Assembly (NCBI GenBank): GCA_945921355.1 | Contig: CAMEKM010000001.1 | Coordinates: forward strand, 1-64,000 | Direction: 5' to 3' | Source of the DNA: an uncultured Bacteroidales bacterium | GTDB taxonomy: Bacteria > Bacteroidota > Bacteroidia > Bacteroidales > Paludibacteraceae | DNA length: 64,000 nt | Part shown: positions 51,839 through 59,530 of the stretch, in pieces | How positions within the stretch are numbered: the first letter of the stretch is position 1 | How the letters are laid out: each line of letters opens with the position of its first letter | Notes under the pieces: generated by a model | Databases searched by the model: none | What the model saw: only the letters and a program-made list of their open reading frames with translations | Told to the model about the DNA's origin: nothing | Translations under genes and position numbers: made by a program

Positions 51839-53081
51839 TCGTCAACATATGTTTTAACACAATACCAGCTAACTCCGCAAAAAGAGGTGGGATGGCATTG
51901 CCGACTTGTGTATATCGTGGTACTTCTAATTTGCGCATTTGTCCGCCTGTGGTATATTTCTTACGGAATTGATACCAGTCTGGAAATGATTGTATGCGAG
52001 CACACTCGCGCACTGTCATGATGCGAGGCTCACAATAGTGTAAATAATCATCTGGCTGTCCAGTGATAGTAGGAGATACAGTATGAGAATCAAGGACAGT
52101 GATACCACGCTGAAGAATACCCCATGGTTCACGCGCCTTGCCGTCAATACGTTTGCCTCGGGTTGGATATTCTGCTAACAAGCGATTATAGCATGCTAAT
52201 TTTCCTGCAGTATGTTTAGCAAAAGCATGACTATCTGCAGCATCGCCCTCTACAAATTGTTCGCCTCGTAGATATTGCTGGTAAGCAGATAAAACAGGGC
52301 CATATTTTCCTGCCATAAATCCCTTGCGATCACACGAAGGAGTTTCCCCGTAACTGCGTAATAAGTCAGAAATAGCCTCTTCTAATGTTGTGGTGGTTGA
52401 TAGATTTTTCTTCTTTAAGAAAGATTCTCTCTTATCTTTAAGAAGACTCTCAAACTCAGAGGCGCTGCGGTTTAATTCTTTTTGAATTCCAACTAGAATG
52501 AAACGTTTACGACGTTGTGGAACTCCATATTCTGAAAAGTCTATCACATGAGGGCGCACATCATAACCCAAACTTTGTAGTCGCTCCACTACAATTTGAG
52601 AATAAGGACGCGTGTTGTCATTCTTATTTTTCTTGAAAGCATATGTAAAGCCTTTTACATTCTCAAAAAGAATCATTTTGGGTTTGACAAGCTCAATGAA
52701 CTTAATATACGAAAAAACAAGCTGATTGCGTATATCATCTGCTACACGTTTGCCTGCCATAGAGAAACCTTGACAAGGTGGACCACCTGCGACGAGATCA
52801 ACTGTACCTTGTAAAGCCTCTAATTGCGTTGAATAGTTTTTGAGAACCTCATTGATGTCATGTGCCGTTTTAGGTAACCAATCTGGCCAATCAAAGTGCT
52901 TTTTGCTTTCTATAAGGTTGTGGCGTAATGTTTCAAATGCGAATTCATTCTTCTCTATGGCAAACAAACCGTGCCAGCCTGCCTGATACAAGCCTAAACT
53001 AAGTCCTCCGCATCCTGCGAAAAGATCAATAACGGTATGTTTATTTTTCTTCATATTCAGATTCCCAATTAAAAAAGACAT
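51828..53081 (-). CDS. DNA (cytosine-5-)-methyltransferase, first gene of the island
   Basis: The product has 417 residues from the first ATG; an alternative start nine codons in (MKKNKHTVIDLFAGCGG) is closer to the catalytic fold. Motifs are DLFAGCGGLSLGL (I), GGPPCQGFSMAGKR (IV, Cys103), ILFENVKGF (VI), PQRRKRFILVG (VIII) and YTQVGNAIPPLFAEL (X). It is a different subgroup from the other methyltransferase of this island. No endonuclease is paired directly with it; the GHKL gene follows with overlap. It is probably the modification arm of the signalling cluster. Confidence 0.93.
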   Translation of the reverse strand: MSFLIGNLNMKKNKHTVIDLFAGCGGLSLGLYQAGWHGLFAIEKNEFAFETLRHNLIESKKHFDWPDWLPKTAHDINEVLKNYSTQLEALQGTVDLVAGGPPCQGFSMAGKRVADDIRNQLVFSYIKFIELVKPKMILFENVKGFTYAFKKNKNDNTRPYSQIVVERLQSLGYDVRPHVIDFSEYGVPQRRKRFILVGIQKELNRSASEFESLLKDKRESFLKKKNLSTTTTLEEAISDLLRSYGETPSCDRKGFMAGKYGPVLSAYQQYLRGEQFVEGDAADSHAFAKHTAGKLACYNRLLAEYPTRGKRIDGKAREPWGILQRGITVLDSHTVSPTITGQPDDYLHYCEPRIMTVRECARIQSFPDWYQFRKKYTTGGQMRKLEVPRYTQVGNAIPPLFAELAGIVLKHMLTNAR

Positions 53082-53092
53082 ATTTTAGCGCG

Positions 53093-53124
53093 CAAAGATA
53101 CAACTTTTTTTGCATATATGCAAA
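53093..53124 (-). promoter_or_regulatory. Promoter of the defence island
   Basis: On the - strand, TTTG (plus-strand CAAA at 53121-53124) is followed after 20 nt by TATCTTTG (plus-strand 53093-53100). This is a full consensus match 12 nt before the first ATG, which favours the downstream methyltransferase start. No equally good promoter was noticed inside the island down to 43461. Confidence 0.75.
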
Positions 53125-53149
53125 TAAAATTGGTTATTTTTCTTGTAGT

Positions 53150-53225
53150 TTTTGGATCTCTTTATCGAAGTCTGAAAATCATTCGCCCTGCTGAAGCATA
53201 TATATGGCTTTTTGTTGCTCAATCT
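53150..53225 (-). pseudogene. Gene remnant
   Basis: The - strand reads ITIKEIEQQKAIYMLQQGE, a TGA stop, then FSDFDKEIQKLQEK and a stop. The stop sits where a Trp codon (TGG) would keep a continuous helical protein. Upstream sequence suggests a further frame change. It could be the C-terminus of a lost accessory gene; the family is not certain. The rest of 53226-53389 is AT-rich short-repeat DNA. Confidence 0.35.
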
Positions 53226-53389
53226 CTTTGATAGTAATTTGGATTGTCCCGACAGTGTTGGGAAAATGTTTGGAAAGAATTTGAAGAACTGAACATTAGG
53301 GTGTAGAGTGTGGCGGCGAAGCCGCAGTTGTTTAATGTCTAATATCTAAAGTTTAATGTTTAAAGTGTAGGGTGTCTAATGTTTAAGGT

Positions 53390-54673
53390 TTAAAGTACAC
53401 TAACCAACCATTCTGCTGCACTCACAATATGAACCTTCTTGCCTTCGTGCTCAATTATGCCAGTTTCTCCATACATTACAATTAGTGTTAAGTTGTCGCA
53501 ATGTGTCTTGTTTGACGCTTTTATCAGTCCGCCTACTTCTCGATTGAAGAGTTTGGTAGAAGGGTTACTAAAGTCGTATGTCACTTGTATCAATTCCTGT
53601 ACCTTGGAAGCTTGTGTACGCACAAAGTCAACAGCAAAGCGATTACTTTCTCGTAGAAAATATAGTTGTTCATCCGCATATTTCTGACGGCGCAGCAACT
53701 CAATTGCAATGATATTCTCAAGACGCCAGCCTAGATTATCGGTCTGCAAAGAATTGTCTCTATTGCTTAGAAAAGCATTATCAATAATGTAGGATTTAAG
53801 ATTGCTTTGTCGCTCTACGCTCTTAAAAGAATACTTGTGAAGAATACGTGCAAGGTAGGCAGTATTGAGGTATGACACATAATTCTTGACCGTTTGTACC
53901 GAACGAATAGCATATGTCTCGCGGATATTCTCAAAGTTGATTTCTTGGCAAAAATTATCGATTACAGTATCTGCCACTTGTCGTAATGATGCAGGATAAC
54001 GTACTTTATAGCGTTTGCATATATCCTTCTTAATAACCGTATCAAGCAACGCTTTTGTATATGCAGTTTTATCAATTGCACCATCCATAGTTTCCGGGAA
54101 ACCACCCTCCATGAGATACTTATTGAGTGCATGACCACGCAAACCAACAGCCTTAGTGTGTTGCCCTACTATATCAATATTGTTGATACGACAATATTCT
54201 TCAAACGAGAAAGGAAATAGGCGTATCTCGTTGTATCTTCCAGTAAGGTGCGTAATCAGTTCATCGCTCAAGAGGTTGGCATTACTTCCAGTTAAAATCA
54301 GGTGTATTCCCTGGCGCAAAAGTCTATTGACAAACAATGGCCAACGAGGCGCATTCTGAACTTCGTCAATAAATAAATGAGTGTAGTCGCCATAAATGTG
54401 ATACAACATCTCTACTATATCATTCAATTCGGCTACTTGTATATCAGCTAAGTTTTCATCGTCAAAATTAACATAAGCAAATCGAACACCGCTCTCCATT
54501 AATACTTTTTGACAGAGCATGGATTTACCACTACGACGCACACCTATTACGACTTGCGCTAATTTGCTATCTAAGTCTATTTTCTTCTCCTCTTGTCGAT
54601 TTAGCAAAGCATTGCAATCGGTATTAAGGATTTCCTGTCGCTGATCCTCTAGAATAGTCTTTAAATTTCTCAT
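53390..54673 (-). CDS. AAA-family ATPase with DUF4143 domain
   Basis: The product has 427 residues. Walker A is VVIGVRRSGKSMLCQKVL (~40-57), Walker B THLFIDEVQNAPRW, and a sensor-like ILTGSNANLLSDELITHLTG follows with the SFEEYC motif. The C-terminal DUF4143 region has KNYVSYLNTAYLARILHKYS and ends with a nuclease-like stretch (YFLRESNRFAVDFVRTQ). This abundant AAA_14/DUF4143 family is of unclear function and often genetically mobile. It has its own promoter, with an upstream 32-bp-periodic repeat. Confidence 0.88.
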   Translation of the reverse strand: MRNLKTILEDQRQEILNTDCNALLNRQEEKKIDLDSKLAQVVIGVRRSGKSMLCQKVLMESGVRFAYVNFDDENLADIQVAELNDIVEMLYHIYGDYTHLFIDEVQNAPRWPLFVNRLLRQGIHLILTGSNANLLSDELITHLTGRYNEIRLFPFSFEEYCRINNIDIVGQHTKAVGLRGHALNKYLMEGGFPETMDGAIDKTAYTKALLDTVIKKDICKRYKVRYPASLRQVADTVIDNFCQEINFENIRETYAIRSVQTVKNYVSYLNTAYLARILHKYSFKSVERQSNLKSYIIDNAFLSNRDNSLQTDNLGWRLENIIAIELLRRQKYADEQLYFLRESNRFAVDFVRTQASKVQELIQVTYDFSNPSTKLFNREVGGLIKASNKTHCDNLTLIVMYGETGIIEHEGKKVHIVSAAEWLVSVL

Positions 54674-54698
54674 AATAGAATGGTGTTAAAAATCGCGA

Positions 54699-54730
54699 CA
54701 AAGTTACAAAAAACAAATGAAACATACAAA
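54699..54730 (-). promoter_or_regulatory. Promoter of the AAA/DUF4143 gene
   Basis: On the - strand, TTTG (plus-strand CAAA at 54727-54730), a 20-nt spacer and TAACTTTG (plus-strand 54699-54706) match the consensus. It lies 26 nt upstream of the start codon. Confidence 0.7.
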
Positions 54731-54736
54731 TAAAAT

Positions 54737-54822
54737 GTCTTATTTTGCAAATTTTCGCATGTTAAACCGTCTTATTTCGCAATTTTCTTTCGCCAAAACC
54801 GTCTTATTTTGCAATTTTGGTG
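54737..54822. repeat. Three direct repeats with 32-bp period
   Basis: GTCTTATTTTGCAA-like units begin at 54737, 54769 and 54801, exactly 32 bp apart, immediately upstream of the -33 box of the AAA gene. Three helical turns between units would put bound proteins on one face of the DNA. This looks like an activator or operator array. Confidence 0.6.
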
Positions 54823-54846
54823 ATTATCGTCAAGTTTCCTAAGGTC

Positions 54847-54889
54847 CGCAGCACGCAATTTGAACTGGTGACAAATTGTCACCGGTTGA
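54847..54889 (-). pseudogene. Relic of a BRO-family gene
   Basis: Matches 38950-38993 of the BRO pseudogene (GCAGCACGCAATTTGAACTG, then ACCGGTTGAC), including the 25-bp palindrome with both arms changed. Flanking sequence no longer codes for the family. Confidence 0.55.
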
Positions 54890-55227
54890 CGCTAAAACTT
54901 GTCAGCATCTCGAAAAAAGTTTATTTTTTGTGATTTTCTTAATTTTTCGCATTTGTTCCTCTTTAGCCTGCAAAGATACTGCTTTTTTTGCATAAATGCA
55001 AATAAATGGCGAAAAATCGCCATTATCTGTTTAGAGAACGCGCCAAAGGCGCTACAGTTTAGAGTTTAGAGTTTAGAGGTGGAGAGATATCCGAAAGGGA
55101 TTCGTCAAATACCCCATGACGCGAGCGTTATCGGGGACCCCGCGAGCACTAGACTGGTGGCGGGATTGTTGTAAATCTCCTTGCCCTTGTGGGCAGAAAT
55201 CTTCAGTAAATCTTATTTAATCTTAAA

Positions 55228-55257
55228 CAAAAATACGCCATCTGTGATGGCTACAAA
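55228..55257 (-). promoter_or_regulatory. Promoter module 4, orphan
   Basis: TTTG (plus-strand CAAA at 55254-55257), 18 nt, TATTTTTG (plus-strand 55228-55235). The spacer contains the hairpin GCCATC-tgt-GATGGC. It resembles modules 1-3 of the 34-35 kb region. Reading leftward, no gene follows for ~550 bp, so it may be left over from a lost cassette or drive a small RNA. Confidence 0.5.
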
Positions 55258-55552
55258 AATACAAAAAAATCAAGGAGATATTTTATTATGCTTGATGCGT
55301 GTCGCATCTATGATAGTGGGCTATTATTTGTCTATTAAAGCAAGCTTTATAGCCATATACTATCCCACCATCTTTCGACTATAAATAGTCTCATAAGCAC
55401 AATAAAATAATACTCCGAAGATTATAGTGTGCGCGGAGCGCAGGTAGAGGGGATAGAGGTCGGCTGCGCCTGTAGATCGCTCGCTATGCTCGCTGGAGAG
55501 GGTAGATCGGGCTGACGCCATGGAGAGGGGTGGCGCAGTATGTGCAGCGGCA

Positions 55553-55591
55553 CAAAAATCCCCACTCAGCGTGCAAGATACTAAGTGGGGA
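55553..55591 (-). terminator. Terminator of the second PUL
   Basis: On the - strand, TCCCCACT pairs with AGTGGGGA over a 17-nt loop and is followed by TTTTTG. It lies ~25 nt past the GH97 stop codon. Confidence 0.75.
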
Positions 55592-55616
55592 ATAGATCGT
55601 GTGTTTTCGATAAATG

Positions 55617-57611
55617 CTATTGCTGCTTCTCTACGCGGATAGCAAATCCACCTCCTGTTGCCATAGGGATAGAAAGCGGTTGAGCATTGCGATCAACCAA
55701 GATGGTATCAATGATAGTGGCATAAGGATTGGTTTGCCAATCTGCGTCGGCAGCATCTTGGTAGATGATAGCCTGATAGTCACCTTTGCCTAGGAAGTCT
55801 GCCCATGTGATTGTGGCTGTGCGTGCCTGTTCGTCGGTAACAGCCCCGATATACCAATCGTCGGTATTACGCGCTTGGCGAGCCATCACGATATAGTCGC
55901 CTATACAACCCGAAAGCAAGATTGAACGTTCCCAATCGCATGGTACACGGCGGACAAACTCAAACTCTGCGGGGTGCAACATATAGTTCTCGGGCAAGTC
56001 GCACGCCATCTGCAATGGCGAATAGAGAATCACAAAGAGAGCCAATTGATTGGCCAGGGTAGCATGTACGCGTGTGTTAGGATGCACGGGGTTGTCGAAA
56101 TTGAATACACCTGGCGTATAGTCAGCAGGTCCCGCCAGCATGCGAGTGAACGGCAATACCGTGACATGCTCCGCTGGACTACCACCATCCACCGACCATG
56201 CATTCCACTCTTGGCCACGAATACCCTCTTGCGTCATGAGATTGGGGTAAGTGCGTTGCAATCCAGTAGGCATGACTGGCTCGTGGTTGTCAATGCTGAC
56301 TTGGTACTTGGCAGCCGTTTCAATCACCTTGCGATAGTGGCGTACGCCCGACTGTGAACGGTTGTATTGTACGCCATCAATAGTCTGAATGGTAGGTGCC
56401 ACATAGCCTGTCTTCACCGCATGCATACCATGTTGCTGCATATAAGCAAAAGCGGTATCCAACTGACGTTGATACGCCGCAGCATTGCCTTGCGTCTCAT
56501 GATGAAAAATAATCTGTACGCCACGTTGATGGGCATACTCAGTCAAATACTCTATGTCATAGTCCGAATAAGGGTCGGTAAACGAGAACTGTGCCACTAC
56601 ATTCTCTTTGCCCCAGTCTTCCCAACCCGTGTTCCAACCTTCCGCCAAGACACCACCAAAACCATTATCTGCAGCAAAATCAATATAGCGCTTCATATTC
56701 TCGGTCGTAGCGCCGTGTAGTGGTCCTTGATGCCACGTCATCGTCTTGAGGTGCATACCCCACCATATACCAATAAACTTCATCGGTTTGATCCATGAGG
56801 TGTCTTCAATCTTGCAAGGTTCGTTGAGGTTGAGCAGCATACGTGACTCCACTAGTCCACTAAGCTCCTCACTAAGCACCATCATTCGCCATGGAGATAC
56901 TGCTGGCGTGTGAATATACGCAGCATCACCTGACTGCCATGGTGTGAGATAGGTATGTAGCAGCCCATCTGCATAATAGTAGTTTTGCGCAGGATAATCA
57001 TACAATGCAGCCTCATGCATCCATGCATATAAACTATCGCCCCATTGCAGGGTAATAGGCGAACAAACGGTATCGAGTGTGCTCATAGGTGCAGGTTGCC
57101 ACAATGCCTCGTAGTACTCAGTCGCCCATGGGATGGACCAAACGGTAGGCTCTTGAGCAAACTGATAACTCGTGCACTCGCGCAGGAGCACCGTGTCGGT
57201 CATCTCTGGTAAGATGTAGCGCATAGCCCATCCATCGTTGAAGACACGAAAACATACCTGCATCTCCACACCCGATGTGTGCTGCAACATTAACAACAAT
57301 TCATTGTAATGATTCACTACATAATGATCTTCGCCCCATGTGGTTTCCCACGTATCGTTATGCTTCTCGCATCTCGTATCTTGCAGGGTAAAACCTTGTG
57401 TGAGGTCGGTCTGTGCAAACTGCAATCCCAACGCAGATGGAGAGATTACCATCTCTCCGTTGTGGCTTACTTGATACATGGGCTTTCCACTAGCATCCAC
57501 GGTACACGCTACCGATATTTTACCATCAGGCGAAGTGATGGTAGTCTTGGGATGGCATGCCACCAAGGCCATGCACATCACTATTCCGAATATAAATTGG
57601 CTCTTTTTCAT
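55617..57611 (-). CDS. Glycoside hydrolase family 97 (SusB-like, probably inverting)
   Basis: I start at MKKSQFIFGIVMCMALVACH (664 residues), which makes a lipoprotein signal with lipobox ALVAC. GH97 features include SPDGKISVACTVDASGKPMY, the central barrel (GIWWGMHLKTMTWHQGPLHG, VLAEGWNTGWEDWG), HAVKTGYV, VSIDNHEPVMPTGLQRTYPN, and QEGIRGQEWNAW. A Gly lies in the VKTGYV strand, where retaining members have an Asp nucleophile. The Glu residues in NHEP and QEGIRGQE fit the inverting base. It is an alpha-glucosidase, last gene of the second PUL; alpha-glucan use is likely. Confidence 0.9.
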   Translation of the reverse strand: MKKSQFIFGIVMCMALVACHPKTTITSPDGKISVACTVDASGKPMYQVSHNGEMVISPSALGLQFAQTDLTQGFTLQDTRCEKHNDTWETTWGEDHYVVNHYNELLLMLQHTSGVEMQVCFRVFNDGWAMRYILPEMTDTVLLRECTSYQFAQEPTVWSIPWATEYYEALWQPAPMSTLDTVCSPITLQWGDSLYAWMHEAALYDYPAQNYYYADGLLHTYLTPWQSGDAAYIHTPAVSPWRMMVLSEELSGLVESRMLLNLNEPCKIEDTSWIKPMKFIGIWWGMHLKTMTWHQGPLHGATTENMKRYIDFAADNGFGGVLAEGWNTGWEDWGKENVVAQFSFTDPYSDYDIEYLTEYAHQRGVQIIFHHETQGNAAAYQRQLDTAFAYMQQHGMHAVKTGYVAPTIQTIDGVQYNRSQSGVRHYRKVIETAAKYQVSIDNHEPVMPTGLQRTYPNLMTQEGIRGQEWNAWSVDGGSPAEHVTVLPFTRMLAGPADYTPGVFNFDNPVHPNTRVHATLANQLALFVILYSPLQMACDLPENYMLHPAEFEFVRRVPCDWERSILLSGCIGDYIVMARQARNTDDWYIGAVTDEQARTATITWADFLGKGDYQAIIYQDAADADWQTNPYATIIDTILVDRNAQPLSIPMATGGGFAIRVEKQQ

Positions 57612-57640
57612 ATACTTATCACTCATATCTCATCACTAAA

Positions 57641-59506
57641 CTAAATTCCCGGATATCCATCTGATTGCTTCATATTGCGGTTGCGCTCTAACTCCAATTG
57701 TGGAATAGGTTGTACATAACTAGGCTCTCCCTTCCAGGTAATAGGTCCGTGGGATGTCTTCTGATAGTATGCCGCTTCGCTATCACCATTGCGGTATCTA
57801 CGGATATCTAGCCACCATTGTCCCTCGGCAAAGAGCTCTGCCCAACGTTCGTAGCGTAACGGATCATTGGCTAGAGGATCATCACTATAATATGCTCGCG
57901 TACGATCACTCAGCGATGTATAATCATATGCCGATGCCGTTTCTGGATCCAATCCATATGCGCGACGATGCACCTTATTGATATACTCTAGTGCTGTTGT
58001 AGGATCGCTATCTGCCAGCAGTTCTGCATAGAGCAGATAGATATCTGCCAATCGAACGATATAGAAGTTGCAGTTACTCGACTCATTCTGTCCATAAGGA
58101 GGCGCACCCATCTCTATACCACGCGTGTTGGTGTACTTGCGATGTTGCCAACCGAGTACTTCTGGGCGACTATTGCACTCTGATGAGCGGTCATAGACGG
58201 TGATACGTCCTTTGCCATCAACATATTCATCAACATAAGGTTGTCCAGCACAGAGCATGAGACGTGGGTCCACCTTAGACTTGTCGCGCTTGAGAGCCAA
58301 TGCTTCGGCACGGTAGTTAGGTGTAGCTATCATGTATGGATAGTTGTCGAGTGAGCGAGTACCACTATAGTTATAGCTCGGGTTGAAAGTGAGACGTGGT
58401 ACGGTATCGCCATAGAAATTGGCAAATCCGAAACGTGCGATATTCTTATCGTGCACATAGTTGTTGCCCCATTGCGATGACTTCTTAGAGATAATCACAT
58501 CGTTCTCTTGCGTGAGAGGATCCACTTTGTCCTCTTTGCCTTTGCGGAAACGAATATCCAAATCCACATACCAAGGGGCATATACCATTGGCATACCAGA
58601 ACCCGTAGTGTAGTTTTCCCATGGACCATCTTGGTTAGGATTGGAAGTCATGGTGAGTTCATAGAGTGACTCCTCATTATGTTCGTTGGCTTCGTTGCCG
58701 TAGAACATATCCGCATATACATCATAACTTACCAACTTCTTTCCGCTATTGTGGATGATGTCTTCCATCAGCGCTTTTGCCTTGACCTTGTTCTCAGGGA
58801 AGATATATAGCGATTGCATATATACTTTGGCTAACAACCCTTTGGCTGCCCATTCGGTAGCGCGGAAAGTGTCGTCGTTGTAGCCCTCTAACAATGGTAT
58901 AGCCAGCTTGAGGTCGTTGATAACAAATTGCCACGTATCCTTGACGGTGGCGCGCTCCAGCTTCAGTGCTTCTACATCGGAGATAATACGATCAATAATA
59001 GGGAATCCCAATGCATCTGGTTGTAATTCAAAGAAAATCTGCGCATGCCAATATGCTAGAGCACGATTAAAGTAGCATTGTCCCAACGCATAGTCGAGTT
59101 GTTCTTGCTCGTTTTCTTTGCCATAGTTCTTTCGGTAGAACTCGATGCCCTCGATACCTGTAGAAGCCAGTTTCATCCACTTACACAAATCGGTATAGGT
59201 GGTAGTGATATAGCGCGAATCAATACTGGTATAGTTATCTTGAGAGGTGGCACGCTCGTCGTATGAGCCATATAAGTCTGTAGTATGATCGTAGAGCCAT
59301 ACGCCCATAGGGAACCAATAGAAGGCATACATACCGATGCTATGGCTTTGGGCGTATGCCGAAGTAACCAATTGGTCCACCTGTGCCATCGTTGCGGGGA
59401 AATTATCGGTAGATAGGGTCTGAGGGTTGGAAATGTCGAAAAAGTCGGAGCAACTGGTCAAGCCAATCAATGCTGCGAAGAATAGACTAACAAGATTCTT
59501 TTTCAT
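57641..59506 (-). CDS. SusD/RagB-family lipoprotein of the second PUL
   Basis: The product has 621 residues with lipobox LIGLTSC. The N-terminal SusD fold (FFDISNPQTLSTDNFPATMA, LDYALGQCYFNRALAYWHAQ) and the C-terminal RagB region (RYERWAELFAEGQWWLDIRR, then a PIPQLELERN end) are clear. It partners the SusC-like transporter encoded 24 nt upstream. Ligand is unknown; the adjacent GH97 suggests an alpha-glucan. Confidence 0.95.
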   Translation of the reverse strand: MKKNLVSLFFAALIGLTSCSDFFDISNPQTLSTDNFPATMAQVDQLVTSAYAQSHSIGMYAFYWFPMGVWLYDHTTDLYGSYDERATSQDNYTSIDSRYITTTYTDLCKWMKLASTGIEGIEFYRKNYGKENEQEQLDYALGQCYFNRALAYWHAQIFFELQPDALGFPIIDRIISDVEALKLERATVKDTWQFVINDLKLAIPLLEGYNDDTFRATEWAAKGLLAKVYMQSLYIFPENKVKAKALMEDIIHNSGKKLVSYDVYADMFYGNEANEHNEESLYELTMTSNPNQDGPWENYTTGSGMPMVYAPWYVDLDIRFRKGKEDKVDPLTQENDVIISKKSSQWGNNYVHDKNIARFGFANFYGDTVPRLTFNPSYNYSGTRSLDNYPYMIATPNYRAEALALKRDKSKVDPRLMLCAGQPYVDEYVDGKGRITVYDRSSECNSRPEVLGWQHRKYTNTRGIEMGAPPYGQNESSNCNFYIVRLADIYLLYAELLADSDPTTALEYINKVHRRAYGLDPETASAYDYTSLSDRTRAYYSDDPLANDPLRYERWAELFAEGQWWLDIRRYRNGDSEAAYYQKTSHGPITWKGEPSYVQPIPQLELERNRNMKQSDGYPGI

Positions 59507-59530
59507 GACTGTAAGTATATTAGAAGTTTG

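Larger units (their letters stand above)
54823..55552. other. Decayed non-coding region
   Basis: No intact gene is visible. It holds a BRO-gene relic with a palindrome at 54847-54889. Beside it is the TAAAACTTGTCAG phrase also found at the ORF6N promoter. A fourth promoter module (55228-55257) and GC-richer decayed DNA up to the GH97 terminator complete the region. Confidence 0.5.

Noticed and set aside
54737-54822. Regular direct repeats as a CRISPR array
   Set aside because: Only three units, and the regular sequence fills most of the 32-bp period with no unique spacers; no cas genes in the window.
55181-55384. A 67-codon + strand ORF
   Set aside because: It runs through the fourth promoter module, has no plausible ribosome site and resembles no protein.
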